The notes below the pieces were generated by a model, which saw nothing but the letters and a program-made list of their open reading frames with translations, did no database searches and was not told the DNA's origin. A DNA stretch of 64,000 nucleotides from Fratercula arctica (Eukaryota; Chordata; Aves; Charadriiformes; Alcidae). Positions within the stretch are counted from its first letter, which is position 1, and the number at the start of each line of letters is the position of its first letter. The stretch covers positions 1,116,001 to 1,180,000 of the forward strand of contig CANTUZ010000005.1 in NCBI GenBank assembly GCA_947846985.1, read 5' to 3'. A program made the translations under genes and the position numbers. This document shows positions 12,701 to 27,700 of this stretch, piece after piece.

Positions 12701-15700
12701 AATGGGTGTGAGCACAGGGTGGAACTCAGGCCTCCAAATAAAAGAGCGATCACAAGAAGCCGTGTGGAGACAAACTGATATGTGTGCATGCAAGAGAAAA
12801 GCAGGTAGAAGCCCACGGCTTGCGAAGGGTTTATAAATAGTGGAGCGGGGGCCGAGCAAGGAAATAGTAACATCTCAGTAATGGCTTCTTGCCATGCAGG
12901 GCCCTTTTTCTGCCTCTTCCGTCTTTCCATGGTGTGAGCTCTTAGACCAGAGGGAAAGAAGTTACTGAGGATGCACAGTCTGCATCTCTCCCCCGCAGTC
13001 TGTTCCTGCTCGATTCCAGAATGCCGCGGGTTATTGTGTGCCATGAGAATCTGTGTGCTGCTGCATTTTCCGCTTCCTTTAGATAAGACAGCAATGAGAG
13101 CTGAGAATGCTTCATCTGCATCTTTTTTCTTCTGCCTTGTCTCGCTGAGATGCTGGGAGCAGAGACAGGCTGTCCCCGTGGTGCAGATGGTGACCGGACG
13201 GCCCTGCTTCACAGCCATCGGTCTTCCTGAATCCCACGCTGGAGCGGGGCTGCTAACGAGGACGTGAACGTTACCTGCAGAGCCAAAGGCATTTGAGTAG
13301 TCTTTGATGTTCCCTTTCCCTTCTGACAATCAAACAAGACCATTCTTCTCCAAAAGAGAAGACTTATTGTCAAGTCCTGTCTTCTAATACCCCAAGCACT
13401 GCATCACGTAGCGTGTTTCATGAAGATACAAAAATTGTCAGTGTTGAGTGTGTGCAGCTGTGGTCAGTCCTGGCTATCACTCAGCTGTATCCCGTTTCAA
13501 GTAGAGAAAGGGCTGTCTCTCTCCATCTCTTGCATTTGGGCCTGGCTCTTTGTTTATATTTGCATGAGAATTTGCTTTTGTCTGGACTCTGGTTTGTAGA
13601 GATGAGGATTTTAGGGAAATCAGGGGGGTGGGAAGTGGAATGCAAGCGCAATCTGTATTTCAGCCACTCTGCCAGTGGGTTTATTTCTGTTTGGGTTTTT
13701 TAAGTCAATGTTCTAAGCATGTTTCCCTCCCTCTGATTTGCACAGCTAAATCGGTTGTCCTGCTTTTCATGTAGTAATTCCTATTTTTTCTCTATGGCCA
13801 CCTGGAATGTGACACTAATTATGTAGTGAAGCTGTAGCACAAGGTGCCAAAGGAGTACAGGTTATAAAAGAGCTGTGGCATCAGGTTCTGTGCCCTTGGA
13901 CACAGTCTCTGGGCTTCTCTGACCATCTTCATTCAGTGCTGTGCCAACATCCTCAGAGATGCTGGGAGGGCTGGAGCCCCTCTGCTGTGGGGACAGGCTG
14001 AGAGAGCTGGGGGGGTTCAGCCTGGAGAAGAGAAGGCTCCGGGGAGACCTTCCAGCCCCTTCCCGTCCCTCAAGGGGCTCCAGGAAAGCTGGGGAGGGAC
14101 TCTGGATCAGGGAGGGGAGCCGTGGGACAAGGGGGAAGGGTTTTCCACTGCAAGAGGGGAGATTGAGATGAAATAATAGGAAGAAATTCTTTCCTGTGAG
14201 GGTGGTGAGCCCCTGGCCCAGGTTGCCCAGAGAAGCTGTGGCTGCCCCATCCCTGGAGGGGTTCAAGGCCAGGTTGGACGGGGCTTGGAGCAACCTGGGC
14301 TGGTGGGAGGTGTCCCTGCCCAGGGCAGGGGGTGGCACTGGGTGGGCTTTAAGGTCCCTTCCCGCCCAAACCATTCTATGGTTCTATAGTAGGTAGCACA
14401 GAGTAAGCCAGTGACTTGCTTACGGCCAGGCAGGACATCAGTCACTGGGAAATTATGACCCAATTTAGATCCCTAACAAGATCCTTTCTGTCCTGCTGCA
14501 GTTGGCTTCTTGTAAAATGAAGCTGTCAACTTGGCACCGAGGTGTTAGGAGGTGTGGTGAGCGAATGCAGATAAAAGGGCATGGCATGTAAAAAGCTGCA
14601 CAGGGTAAGGCGAACCATGAATGGCAACTTCTGAGAAGGCGATCAGATACCAGGCCATTGCCACCCACTGCGTGGGCCAGGTTTGCCCAGCAGAGCCCAG
14701 TGGGTAGAGGCAGAAGCTCTGCTGCAGCGTGGAGCCTGCTGGGGCCGTAGTGCAAAGAGAAGCAGCTGCTGGAGAGCCGAGAGACACCAGTTTGTAGAGA
14801 AGGAAGGGCTGGGAGGAGCCGGTCTGTAACAAATACAGGAAATGAGTTCAGCATAAACCACAAGTTCTCTATTGTCTTAGCTTCATATAATTTACAACGC
14901 TAGAGGTAAGGAAGCTGAACAAATGCCAGTGGGTTTGCAAGCTGAAGTTAAATCTGAAGTTAAAATCCTAACGCTTTGCCGCTTGTAATGAAAAGTTAAA
15001 CTCTATCAAGAAGTTGCTGTGAGCGGGGAAAGGAGGTGTGGGTACGTGGGTGCCGCTCACCTCTGCGAAAGAAAATTGCTCACAAAGCAAAAATGAGGCA
15101 TTTTAGAAATTCCCTAACTATTAGAAAATAGGCAAATCTTCTGGGTGGCTGATTGCTTTCCCCCTCCTTTCCCTCCAAATGCTCCAGGGTTGTACAGGTC
15201 TCAGAGTTACCCCTGCAGAGAGTCGCTTTTATGAAGCGAGAGACAGCAGTCAGATGATCTTGAGTTATAATCCAGCCCATCCTGCTTTTCCTACAGATGC
15301 CTGTTTGCTACAGATGTGTTAAAACTGCCAATGCTCCAGGAATTTGGAGAAATGCAGTGGGAAGAAAAATCTACAGAGCTCCTTATAAAATACACGCGCA
15401 GCTCAGTGTGTGACGTGGTGCAGACACGTAGGAATGCCTGACGCTGAGCTGTTTCGGGGTTTCTGCTATTACAGTCCAAATGTAAAGAGAGAATTCTGTG
15501 GCGCAAATGGAATTGCTTCCATTTGAATCACGATGGGATGCGAACAGCTGGTTGCATATAGGGCTTTTTAGTTGGTTTGGGCTAAATTTTGGTCCATGGA
15601 AGAGATGGGGGAGTTTGGTTTCTTCAGCTTGCAGGGATTCAGACGTTGTCCAGTTGGCAGCAGCTGAACAAGTCACTAAGCATGAGCTGAACTGCAGCAA

Positions 15701-18700
15701 CCAACTTTGTATGTGCTCGAAGTTTATAGCAAACACAAAGGTAAAGTCATTTAGTTTAAACCTCTTCTGCTGAAGCTAATGCGATATCTAACGTGTTATG
15801 GTGTTACCGATGTTTTAACTTGTTGGAACGCAGTAACTCTGCCATGTGTCAAACTACAGGTTTGTGCCTACAGCGAGAGCTCAGGTTCCAGCTCCAGTTA
15901 AACTTCCGACTCTGAGCTGCTCTGCTAAAAGCCCAGGTTGTGAATTTTGCCCTTAGTTTCTGAGGGAGCAGGTGCTCTGACAGCCTCTCCGTTTGCTTTG
16001 ATAGGAATTTAGCCTGTGCTGGTAGATAATGAATTGCTGCGCTTTATTCCAGGACGTGGGAATTTTATCCTTTCATTATAAATAGCGACTGTCAGTACAA
16101 CTCCAGGGTACCTTGGCTTAGCAACGCCTTATGTAGGAATGTAAAAAATGCTAAATAATTTAAAGAGATTCTATAAATACTTTCATATGGTGATGAAATC
16201 CAAGCATGACTAATCAGATGAGCCTTATACTTAACAAAATAAATCTCTGGTGAGCCATCGCTGTAGGAGACTGCAGTCGCTATGGAAAAAACCACTTCTA
16301 GCAACTGACAACTAGCAGAAAATGGGATTTGGAGGGAGAGAGCCCATCCCTCCAGTAACCAGGTCTAAAGCTGGTAGACCACCTGGGTCCCAAACATCTT
16401 TCTTGTGGTGGAGGCTGGTTACAGCAAAGGGTATCACACTAATTTAAAAGACCTTTTTACCGTGTGTTTTGACAAACGGGTGGCTGCAGTGACCTGGTTA
16501 CGCACCTCTGGTATGAGCAGGCCAAATACTCACCTGCTTGTCTGCGAGTTCAGGCTGAAGTCTCAGGAGGAATTTCTTGAGGAGCAGTCTCCGACTTTTA
16601 CTTTTTCAGACCAAACCAGCGTGTTTGTGCAGTGATGTTAGTCACAATGTTTTGTTCCATGGAGTTTCCAGGTAATGCAGGCTCCAGAACAAAGATGAAA
16701 AATAAGGAAAGCCAAGGAAAGGAAGATCACATTAAACAAATTTGCAACCCTTGAAAAGCTTGCTGTGAATTTGGGTCAGTGTTTGGATTGGGTTCGTTTT
16801 TTTTCAGGTGCAGCTTGCCTCATTCTCCCTTCATCCCCATCTGTTGTTTCTTTTGCAGTGCCAGAAGCTCCGAGAGGTTTTTAACTTGGATTACCCTCAC
16901 AGCACCTTCCTGCTTAAGACTCTGACTATTGTATCTGGCCCTGACATGGTGGACCTCACCTTCCATAACTTTGTGTCCTACAAGGAGAACGTTGGCAAGG
17001 TACTGAGTCCTGAGGGCAAGGAAGCACTGGGAAACACAAAGGATTGGGGAATTTGGAGGGGGGCAGGAAAGGAGAGGGGAAGACAGGGAACTGAACCCTG
17101 TCAATGTTACTGGCAGTTGTAAACAAGCAGGTTTATGTTCCAGTGAGCTGTGGTCCCTCCATAGCTCTAGAAATTTCTGTCCTGCATGGAGAAGGACCAG
17201 TGGAAGAAATTTGGTATGTCATTTTTGTCCTTCCTGTGCTTTGTATGGATAAACAGAGAGCTGAGAAGACTCAATGGAAGAGTTTTAACTGCTAGTGTAT
17301 ATAGGCAGCAGGAAGATGATATAGGCAAGCTCAGGGCACAGTTGTGGGATTTGGAACCCAGAAGCATCAGGACAGGCCTTTTTACTGAGGCCTGTAGTGA
17401 CAGGACAAGGGGTAACATTTTTAAACTGAAAAAGGGTAGATTAGATGGGATCTGAGGCAGAAATTCTTTCCTGTGAGGGTGGTGAGCCCCTGGCCCAGGT
17501 TGCCCAGAGAAGCTGTGGCTGCCCCATCCCTGGAGGGGTTCAAGGCCAGGTTGGACGGGGCTTGGAGCAACCTGGGCTGGTGGGAGGTGTCCCTGCCCAG
17601 GGCAGGGGAGTTGGAACTAGATGATCTTTAAGGTCCCTTCCCACCCAAACCATTCTATGGTGCCCTTCCCATGTTTGTTGCTGTGAACTTGGTGCAGTTC
17701 CATAATGCCCAACTGCCTCTGCCTTGTGTTCACAGAGCTGGGCTGAGGATATTATGGCCATCGTTCGGAATCCCCTCACGTACAATGCTTCTCGGTACAC
17801 CTTCCTAGAGAAAATGTAAGTAATTTCTGACAGAAGTTGTTCTCTTAAACGTTCCTGTGCTGCCCTTTCTGTCTGTACTAGAAAGAAAAAGCTTCTTAGC
17901 TCCAGGGCCTTTGGCAGCCTCCAAAACAAGTCCTGTGTCAGCTCAGGAGCCCCAAGGCACAGGTAGGGGGTTGGTAGTTGGGCCATATGTTGCGTGACAA
18001 CCGACTGGCCCAGAAGTGCTTGAGTCAAACGTGTGGTATTACACAAACTGCAATTCTGAGCCTCATATATGTCTCCCCTGCAGTCACAGAATTCACCCCA
18101 ACAAAGTGCTGCCTCATTTTCTTTGCTCTGTAATATTGTTTGGTTGGCAGCCTGGGATCGCTGAGGAACGCTAAATAATAGGAGATATTGTTATCTCATA
18201 TCTGTATCTTATGTTTCAGTGGAATCTTTCTGATATCTAAGCTCTTATAATTTGTCTGCTTCTCCTTACAAAGAAACAGGAACAGGTTCTGTCTGAGGTT
18301 ATGACGGACTGGAGGGCCCTGATTTTAGTTAACTGTTAGATTTTCCCAACTGCATATTTTTTCTTTCTCCTTACTTAATAGGACCTCTAAGATTGTACAA
18401 GTGCATTTTCATAATCTTGTTTTTTTTCACAGCCTGGTGAAGCTGAAGATGCAGCTTAATGCAGAGGGAAAGATTCCTGTCAGGAAGTGAGTATGGTGTT
18501 TGTTCTATTGGGTGCTCAGTCAGGCTAAAGGCAGAGTGGCTGGTAAGAGGATGGTTGCCCAGTGGCTTCAGCTGCCTGCTCTTTCTGCACCTAAGAGGTA
18601 GAGATCATTCCCTCTGGATTCAGGCCATGAGAGGACTCCTGCTGCAGCTAGGTTCCTCCCAAGGAAGGGCCTGGGACATAATTTGGGTCTGGAAAGGAGA

Positions 18701-21700
18701 CCTTTTGTGGCCTTCATCTACAGCAAGAAATTGCCGTAAAACAGCCATGGATTTCACTTCCTGGCTGTTGCCAAGAAGTGAACAACAAAACCAAGCAACT
18801 TTGGTAAAGTTCTGATGACAGATCGTTTTGCAAACCTGAGTTGAAAGGTGGATGATGTGTAGGGCTCCTTTTACCTTTCATATAAGGAGTTCTGTGTTTG
18901 GAGAACTCTTTACTTGACTCCCCAGGTAGACTGAAGGTAGGGGTCCATTGCTTTCGCTTGGCTTCTTTCTTCACATGTGACTGCTACAGCCGTTCTCCCC
19001 TGGTGTAATTCCGCTGCCCTCAGTCTTTGCTCTGGATATGCATGAGAGGGAAAAGCCTTTGAGGGCAGACCTCTGGGCCAACATTAATGCTGGTTCAAGT
19101 ACAGAACAGTGGAGATTTGCCCTTCGCTGTCCCCAGGGTTGGCCTTGCGCATCAGGGTAGCACTGCCACTAGAATAAGCCAAGGCCGCTTTGCTGGAGCA
19201 AAGACCAGCCTGTTACTTCTCCCCTGCACCGCTTGGCATGAGTCTAGAATTGATTTTGTGCCACTCCATGTCTTCCCTAGTAAAATCCCTCCATGGCTGA
19301 TCCTCTGGCTCCTCCATGTTGATTCATTCACCTCACACAGTGACAAAAGGCTGCACTGCCTTGTTGAATTCCCTTTTGGGCGCATAATTTGTTTTAAGAA
19401 CAAGGACCTGCAGACAGTGCATTTGCGGGTGTTCACTGCGAGGTTTTGAACCACTCTGCTTCTAGGTTTGTGCTGTGTTATAGCATCGCAAGAGGCAAGC
19501 GCTAATCACCTGTAATAAATACGCTACCTACTGCGTGCTATATTGCATAACGATTCTAGATTAAGTCTGTGCTGGCTAAATGGGCTCCTGGATGGTTGAT
19601 CATTATCCAACAATAAACATTTTTTGTTGTTTGTTTTCTAAACCACCAACCAGCAGAATTTCATTCTGTCAGAAACCAGTGTATTCATCAAAGGGCTTTT
19701 AAAAATGTATAGGTCTTTAATGAATAACTCACACTAGGGAAGAGTACTTTGAATTGATCTTTAAAATGCAAGCAAGGTAGCATTACTGCAGAGAGAAAAC
19801 AGCTTAGTCTTCTGAAATAAGCTAGAAAAAATATCTGGTACAGGCTGTACCTCTTTTCAATGCTCTGTCCTGCCTTTCTTGCAGAGTGTTAAAAATGCTT
19901 TACTGTGCAAAGCATTAGACCATTAAATAGTCCAGATTAAGAGCCAGATTTCTAAAATTATTCAGCATCTCCAGGTGCAGGTATATGTAAGGCTTTAAAA
20001 ACTCCATGTCTGAACTCTTCTGAAAATTCCACTGAGCATCTGCTTTCTCTTTAGACATTTAAATCCCTTTTGAATCATAACGAGGGCGCTGCAATTTTTG
20101 CCTTGCAAAGGGCAGCTTGGGAACCAACATGCACCGAGTTTGCATAAATCCGCTGCAGCTCCCACTGAACAGTTTTCCACCTGTCAACACATTTGGCACT
20201 TTTTGTTCCCCTTTTTGGCTGTGAGCACCTGTGATGCCAGGAGCTTAATAGAGCTGCCATCTAAACTTATCCACGGAGGAGACCTCGCTGCTGCTGACTG
20301 GGCTATTCTGAAAGCAGGGAGAGTTCCGTTGTTGTTACTGTTCCCTAGTGCAGCAAAGAGATTGCTTTAAGCTGAAGCCTTGTCCCAGTGAATTCTACCC
20401 TGCAGACCAGTACCCAGCTTTCTAAACTGGAGCTTTGGTTTCTGCAGCAGCAGACGTTTGTGCTTCCACCATGTAGTACAGCAGCTGTTTGCCTGTGTAA
20501 TGACTTTGTTTCTTCAGTTCCTGGGAAGCCTTTGGCTCCAGAAAATTCTTTCAAAGCAGCAAATGTGCACACTGTTTGTTTGCTTTTTTTGAATGTTGTC
20601 TTGACAACAAAGTTATTCCTTGCTAACGCCAGCTACCGCATGGGATAGTGTCTTGTGGGGGGAAGTGTCCTGGGGAATTCGTGGCACGAGGCTGCTACCG
20701 CAAGAGGGGCAGGGGAAGGACAGTGAGGAGGGATTTCAGGAGTAAGCTGACGCAAGTTAGTGACAGGACTCTTAGAGTCCACAGCAGAAATATAGAACTT
20801 CTGTATTAAGGCAGCAGTCAAAAAATCCACTGTAGGTTTATAAGACTCGGTATGTCAGTTACTCCCTTGGAGAAACACTGTCTTTCTTCTCTGGTTCACG
20901 TTTACAGTTTTCTTGTCAGGCTCCTTTGCTCTGCATTTTGAGTGTCTTGCGCTCTGGCTGCAGCTCCCAGCCACGCAAACCCAGGCTTTCCGACTTCACT
21001 CCTGCTACATTGCAGTCATTTCTTTTTTCCCTGTCTGCTCAGTATTTTTCAGATGTTTCCTGCAGACAGGAAGAGGGTGGAAGCAGCATTAAGCGCTTGT
21101 CATCTTCCAAAGGGCAAGGTAAGAGTTTCGCTACGTAGCCAAAGGTCTCGCTAGTTTGAGAATAATCTTTTTGCCTGCCCTGACTATGATGCTCTCTGCT
21201 ATGAAAAAAATATCTGCCCAGTTGCTCTCAGTTGCTGTGAAACCTTTTCCTTACCACTAGCTGCTATGCCTTAACTGCAGGCCTGCTAGGATCAGTTCTT
21301 GCTGTTTGTATTGCAGTAACGCTTGCGACTCCATCACTTGCGCTATGTGGCACAAGAAGCAGCACGTTCCCTTCTGGCTGTTTCACTCTCTCTGCTCTTT
21401 GAAGCAACAGATCCGATGGTTCATCTTGGTGCTTCTACCAACCCAGAGAGTACAATCCAGGCCTCTGACAGCTCCTACCACTGCATCAGCCTTTAGCTTT
21501 ATACCATCACACAAGAGGCATCAACGGACGGTTTAAATAACTGTGCGTTCTGAAATAGGGCATTATGGTGCTTCTCCACTCCATCTGTTCTTCCCTGAGC
21601 ACCTTGCCAGGTGTTCCAGCCGCTGTCTTGCATCATCGCAAGCAAGTGCTGGGCTGCGGGTGTTAACGGAGGGGTGAAAGCTGTCATGGGTCTGTGATAC

Positions 21701-24700
21701 TGACATGTCTTCATTGCATTCTCAGAATGATGCCATCAACCCAGAGGACTTCCCTGAGACCGTGTATAAAACTTTCCTCATGAATCTGTGCCCGCGGCCT
21801 GAGATTGATGAGATATTTACCTCACAGTAAGTTTCCCTCAAGCCACAGCAGAGAACTTGATCTCTTGTGGCAAAAGACAGGCAAAAAGGAGAGGCAAGGG
21901 GATTTCATGCTGTGTGGTTTGTCTGATCTCAAGCCTCAGAAGGGCAAGAACCAGATCACAAAACGGTGCCAGTGCACTTAACACTCTCTCTCACAGCCTG
22001 AATAAAAAGGCTGAGGCCTCACCGTGCTGCAGGGACTCTTAACTGTCACCATCAGGAGGGCTGATTCCAGCTCAACACTACATCATGCTGATGTGATACT
22101 GCTTGTGGCTGGCCTCAGATAAGGCCATGTACACTGTGAAAACCAGAGATCCGCACAAGCAGCCGGTGACCTTTTTTCCACGTAGCTAAATCTGTGACTT
22201 CTTAAATGGACCTGATTTCACAGGGCAAGCAGTTGTGCGCTCTGAAATGTAGGTCCCTTTAGAGTTCAAGTCAGAGACTCAAAATATGCTTTGAGCTCCC
22301 CTCAGCACAACCTCGCCACGGTACTGAATTAGTTAGGAAGAAGAAAGGCCACAGTGGGAAGCATCGCTTAGGGGAAGAAATGTAGACTAAACAGAAATTT
22401 GTGGGCCCAGGCAGGTGGACACCCATTGCTAAACCTGAGGAAGGACCAATCTCTCTTTTGTGAAGACGTTTTCTGGGTAATGCACAGGCCTTACCTCTGC
22501 TCCTCTCTAATTCTCTCACCTCAGCCATTTAAAAGCAAAGCCCTACATGACCAAGGAGCACTTGGCAAAGTTTATCAACAAGAAGCAGCGAGACTCTCGC
22601 CTCAATGACATCCTTTTCCCACCAGCCAAACCTGAGCAGGTGCAGAGCCTGATAGAGAAGTATGAGCCGAGCGGGATTAACATCCAGAGAGGTGAGTCTT
22701 GTTCAGCCCAAAAGTCTTGCTACAGAGGTAGTATGAAAATAGCAGAGGATCTCGCACCTTCTGCTACCCTGACATTCCCAGGGGAGCAATCGGCTTGATT
22801 CTCACTGTGTTGCAATGCACCGGCAAGGAGGTGCCAGAACCATTTTGGTTCGATACTATTAACAGCTTTGTTTTCCGTGTAGGGCAGTTGTCTCCAGAGG
22901 GGATGGTCTGGTTTCTTTGTGGCCCTGAGAACAACGTGATAGCACTGGACAAATTGGTGCTGTACCAGGACATGACCCAGCCGCTCTCACACTACTTCAT
23001 CAATTCATCACACAACACGTACCTAACAGGTATGGGCAGTTCTGGAGGCTGCCTCCGCTCCAACACGTATGTGCTGCCACCGGGGGGATGAGTGAGACTG
23101 GCAATCAGTCGGGCAGATGTAGCTGCCCTGAAGTTGGAGGGCCGAGGGCTGCAATGCACTCTGAGGGGCTTGCCGCTTAAATGCTGTCTAAGAAGAAGAA
23201 ACGTCACCCTGTAACCGAAAACATCCTGTCAGTCTGCCACGTCACCTGCTGAGGGGCGGCAGAGCGTTCTGGTGCTCCTGTTTATGCAGAAACTGTCCCA
23301 CATGAATAGCTAATGTCTGCTCTCCTCCAGCTGGGCAGTTTTCTGGTATCTCGTCTCCTGAAATGTATCGCCAGACGCTGCTGGCTGGCTGCCGCTGCGT
23401 GGAGCTGGATTGCTGGAAGGGCCGTCCCCCAGATGAGGAGCCGATCATCACTCACGGGTTCACTATGACAACTGAGATCCTCTTCAAGGTGTGGCAAGAG
23501 TTTTCTCCATACGCGCTTTCCCCTGCTTGGTCTTAGACTGATCTCTGTTCGAGGAGGCTGGCAGAGGGAACTGTCAAATGGACGGGCTGAGGGCAAAGAT
23601 GTCTGAGAGGAAAGACTGACAGCAAGGTGACAAGTAAATGAATGTGTAGATAGAATGAAAGATGAGCAAATGTGCAATAGGTTGGAGCTTGTGTACATTT
23701 TTGGAGCGGGAGGACCAGAAGAGAGGTTGTTAGCTGGATGAAGATGAATGAATGAGGGAAACACGGGGGTAGAAGCGATGGGCTGTGTGGCAGGATGGAT
23801 GCATGGAAGGTTGCATGAGAATGGTGGATTTATGGATAGATGCACATCAGAGAAACAAACAAGATGACTTTTAGAAAACAAATAATTAAAATGAGTTTAT
23901 CTTCTACGTGGTCTACAGCAGGTTTCTGTGGCTTACAGCCTCACATGGTGGTGCTTTGGAGGGACAGGTTTCAATTACTTCCTAATTACATGAGTGCGTA
24001 GAATGTGTTCAGCGGAGCAGCTGCCCTCTCGCATGCTGGGCAGATGGCTTCCCTGAGGATTCAGCTCCCAGGCACCAGAAACACAGCGCAAAGCCTGCTT
24101 CTCCCTTGGAAATACAGGGCATTTAACCACAGAAGTTACAAACAGCTTGCAGGTTCAAAATCAATGCATCACACTTACTTTTTCTGCACTCCTTTACACA
24201 GCTGCTGCCAACAGGCAGAGTCACTTTAGATTCTTTTTAAAGCTATTTATTCTTATTCTGTATCTTTTCCCCAGTTCCCACGCTTCACTATTACTAAAAT
24301 ATTTATGTGGGGAAACAAAACCCCAATGCTTAAGAAAGATCAAAGGTATTGTGATATTCAGTGTCAGTAATTTCCCAAATGCTGGAGTATCACTGCTGCT
24401 TTCCGCACAGCAGTTCAGTACAGATAGGGGAAATAAGGACAGCTGTAGCTGCTGTAATTGCAGCGTTCTGCTAAAGCATGTGACTGCACCTCAAGGAAAT
24501 GACAACCTGTTAACGCAGCATGTGCCCAGGTTTGCGTTTTACATAATACGTAGATCTTTCCCTCCACACCTCCCTCCCTTTTCTACCATTGCCTGTGGCC
24601 TTTTAGTAGCTTTTTCTGTAGCTTCCCCTCCTCTGAACCTTGCAGGTTTCTGTGATAGAAAGTCCAAGTGGTCCATGGAGGAGCAGCTGTGGCAGCCTCC

Positions 24701-27700
24701 CTCCACGCTGAGATCGTGGCTGAACCAGGATTTTGGGGCGAGCAGGGGACTGTCACTGCAAAGGAGCAAATGACACATCTTTGCCATGTGGATTAGCAGC
24801 ACCAAAAAGAAAATAGTGGAAAGTTTGTGGCAGTTTAACAGGGGCTTGGGGAAAATATGATTATTTTTTCATACATCATTAATGCTGAGAACGTTTCCAT
24901 GGTATTTGCATTTGAAATGTCAGCACTGCTAGTTCCTGAAGATTCCAGTTTTCTCTGCTGCTAGACAGAAGGACTTTATAAGCAGGTGAAATGATAGAAA
25001 ATCAGACAGGCTCAGAGGCAGGTATAAATAGGGTTTGAAGCAGTTTAATCTGGTGCTGCATACACCTTTTTCTACCAATTCAAAGTGCATGTGGCAGTGC
25101 CTTGCCTCTACGGCAGATGATTTCCCATTCATTTATGTATACGCTAAACTGTAGAAGAATAGTAAGAAAAATAAAACCTCGTGTTCTTGCATCTTCAGCT
25201 TTTTTTTTGTTCTTTTATGCAAACTATTGAGTTTAGCTGCATGTTGTATCCTCTGGAGCTGGAAATCTATGCAGATATGAAAAGAAGACATTTCTCACCT
25301 TCTTACGGGGCGATTAGTTACGTTAAAGAGAAGCCCCTGACAGTGATCGTTTTGCAGATCTGAAACTTGGGGGCCCGTTCAGTGGGAGATCAGCTGCATG
25401 GCTCTTATTAATGAGTGCTGATCTTTTCTCTGACCATCGCTTCTCCTTTAGGATGCCATTGAGGCCATTGCAGAAAGTGCTTTTAAAACATCTCTCTACC
25501 CCGTCATCCTGTCCTTTGAGAACCATGTGGACTCGTGAGTATCTGGTGACTGGGGACCAGATGTGGGAGAATTGTGTTCTCTGTTGTCCAGAGCAGAAGT
25601 GTGCAGGCAAGGGCTGCTGGGGTGTCAGTCAGGGCCTGAGCTGAAATGAAACATCAGTTGAGGTTTCTGAAGCAACTGATGGTGGGTCAGAGTTGAAAGA
25701 TGAGCCACAAGCTGCAGAGTGAGAGTGACCACAGTTGTGCAGCCTTGTAGTTCGGGATGGCAGAGTACGAACAAATGGGAGTCGGCCTGGGAAGGAACTT
25801 CAAGTCCTTCGAGTACCTGAAGGGGGCCTGCAGGAGAGATGGGGAGGGATGTTTTATGAGGAAATGTAGCGGTAGGACGAAGAGGAATGGTTTTTCACTG
25901 CAAGAGGGGAGATTGAGATGAGATCTGAGGAAGAAATTGTTTGCTGTGAGGGGAGTGAGCCCCTGGCCCAGGTTGCCCAGAGAAGCTGTGGCTGCCCCAT
26001 CCCTGGAGGGGTTCAAGGCCACGTTGGACGGGGCTTGGAGCAACCTGGGCTGGTGGGAGGTGTCCCTGCCCAGGGCAGGGGAGTTGGAACTAGACGACCT
26101 TTAAGGTCCCTTCCCACCCAAACCATTCTATGGTTCTGTGATTCAAGATCTGCATAGCTGTCTGAGTGAAGGCAAGAGATGGTTTTCTAGGTAGAGTACA
26201 TTACTCTCGAGATGGTCGTTCATGCTAAGCTCTGGATTTGGGCATCTGTTTTCCTGTTCACTCCTGCTTGATCTCTTTGTTCATTAGGCCCAAGCAGCAG
26301 GCAAAGATGGCTGAGTACTGCCGGACCATATTTGGAGACATGCTGCTGACAGAGCCGCTGGAAAAATACCCAGTAAGTGGAAGCTGGGGAAGGAGGCTAG
26401 TGGAGAGGTCTCTCTGAAAAAGAAACAGTCACTCCTGGTGCCAGGAGATGCCACAACAGATACAAGGACAGTGAAAGAGAAGATGATGCCGTGGACAAAT
26501 AAGCCTGGTTCATAGGGGTGAGCAGCATAGTAAGTGGATGGAAGACCTCTCAGTCGCAGAGGTTTTCCTGGGAACTTCCCTGACTCTGCTCTTATTTAAC
26601 CCTCTGTGACCTGAGTGACTTTGGAAACGGAGCCCTAGGTAACCAAGTCGGATCCGTTGTACCAAGATGAGTCAGTGTATTTTTGTACACGGAACTGTTT
26701 CAAATCTGTCTGCCAGCATTTACTTTGGAAAAAAACAGGAACAAGGGCTTAGTAGCATTTCAGGCTTTTCCTAGCAGTGCTTCTCAATTCCTGTTACCAA
26801 CCTGGAAATACTCCCTCCCCGGCATAGGTGGGCAGGTCAGTGACAAACACAGGTGTGTGCTCTAGAGTAGCTGAGTAAAGCTCCCGATCTGCTTGTCCCT
26901 AGTCAACAGCTTATTTGTACAAGCCTGTATTTTTGGGGACACAATGACATCTTTGGTGATCCCCATGCACATTGCTACTTCAGTTGCCTCGTGAACAGAC
27001 ACTGATTTGCAGATAACAGGCAGTGCCTCTGTTCTGCAAAGCGTGAGGCAGTTCCTCGGGATACGTAGTGGAGGGGGTAGCTGAGACACATAGCCCAAGC
27101 GCCCATTTTCAAGCACCAAGATCAAAAGAAGAGCCGAAAGGAAACAGTGAGCAAACCAGCAGCTTCCCACTGCCCAGACCCATGTCCTTGTGCAGGCAAT
27201 CGGGAGAAACAAGGGTGAGGGCGAGGAAAAGCAGTTCAGGGTATTAGCTAAATTATTAATAGGCCTGTTGCTATCTCTGCAGGGAGTGTAGGTCGAGAAG
27301 CAGTCTGAGTCACACATCCTTGTCTTGAGCCACCTACTCTGGGATCTTTCTCTCCAATCTGCTGCAGGCAGAGTGTTTAAACACGGCCCGAGTGCTGCTC
27401 TAGGGCTGAGGCTCTGGGATAAGGAGAGAAGCAGGTGGAATGTGAAAGCCAGAGGTGTGTGGATGCCTTCAGGCCACGTAGATGTTGTTTTAGCTGAGGT
27501 GCAGGATGGGTGGCTGGGAACAGCAGGGCAGGTGCAGGCAGCAGAACATGAGAGGGCCGAGAGGTGCAAAATGCTGGTCTGAAACCGAAGGTGAAGACTT
27601 AGAAAAAAATCACATAGATATAGTGGGGTACACTGGCAGATGGGGAAATTAAAGAATACAGTGGGTGAGAGATGTGTCCGTGTACCAGTAAATGGCCAGA

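Larger units (their letters stand above)
7305..16858 (+). other. PLCB2 intron 3 (largest intron)
   Basis: 9.55 kb, the largest intron. It holds an ancient CR1 fragment near 9390-9660 and a young CR1 at 13948-14388. Open frames of up to 230 codons on the minus strand (12637-13329) have no recognisable domain and look like chance. Confidence 0.85.

Noticed and set aside
12637..13329. 230-codon minus-strand open frame in PLCB2 intron 3
   Set aside because: No recognisable domain or family, and no splice or promoter context. It overlaps other frames and lies inside a long intron, which is consistent with chance.
23282..23881. 199-codon minus-strand frame opposite exon 11
   Set aside because: A shadow of exon 11 and of the degenerate ATGAATG tract.
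24147..24773. 208-codon + strand open frame in intron 11
   Set aside because: No domain; the translation looks random, and it is not in phase with the flanking PLCB2 exons.
26862..27569. 235-codon minus-strand open frame in PLCB2 intron 13
   Set aside because: Cys/Ser/Leu-rich low-complexity translation with no known motif. It sits wholly in an intron.
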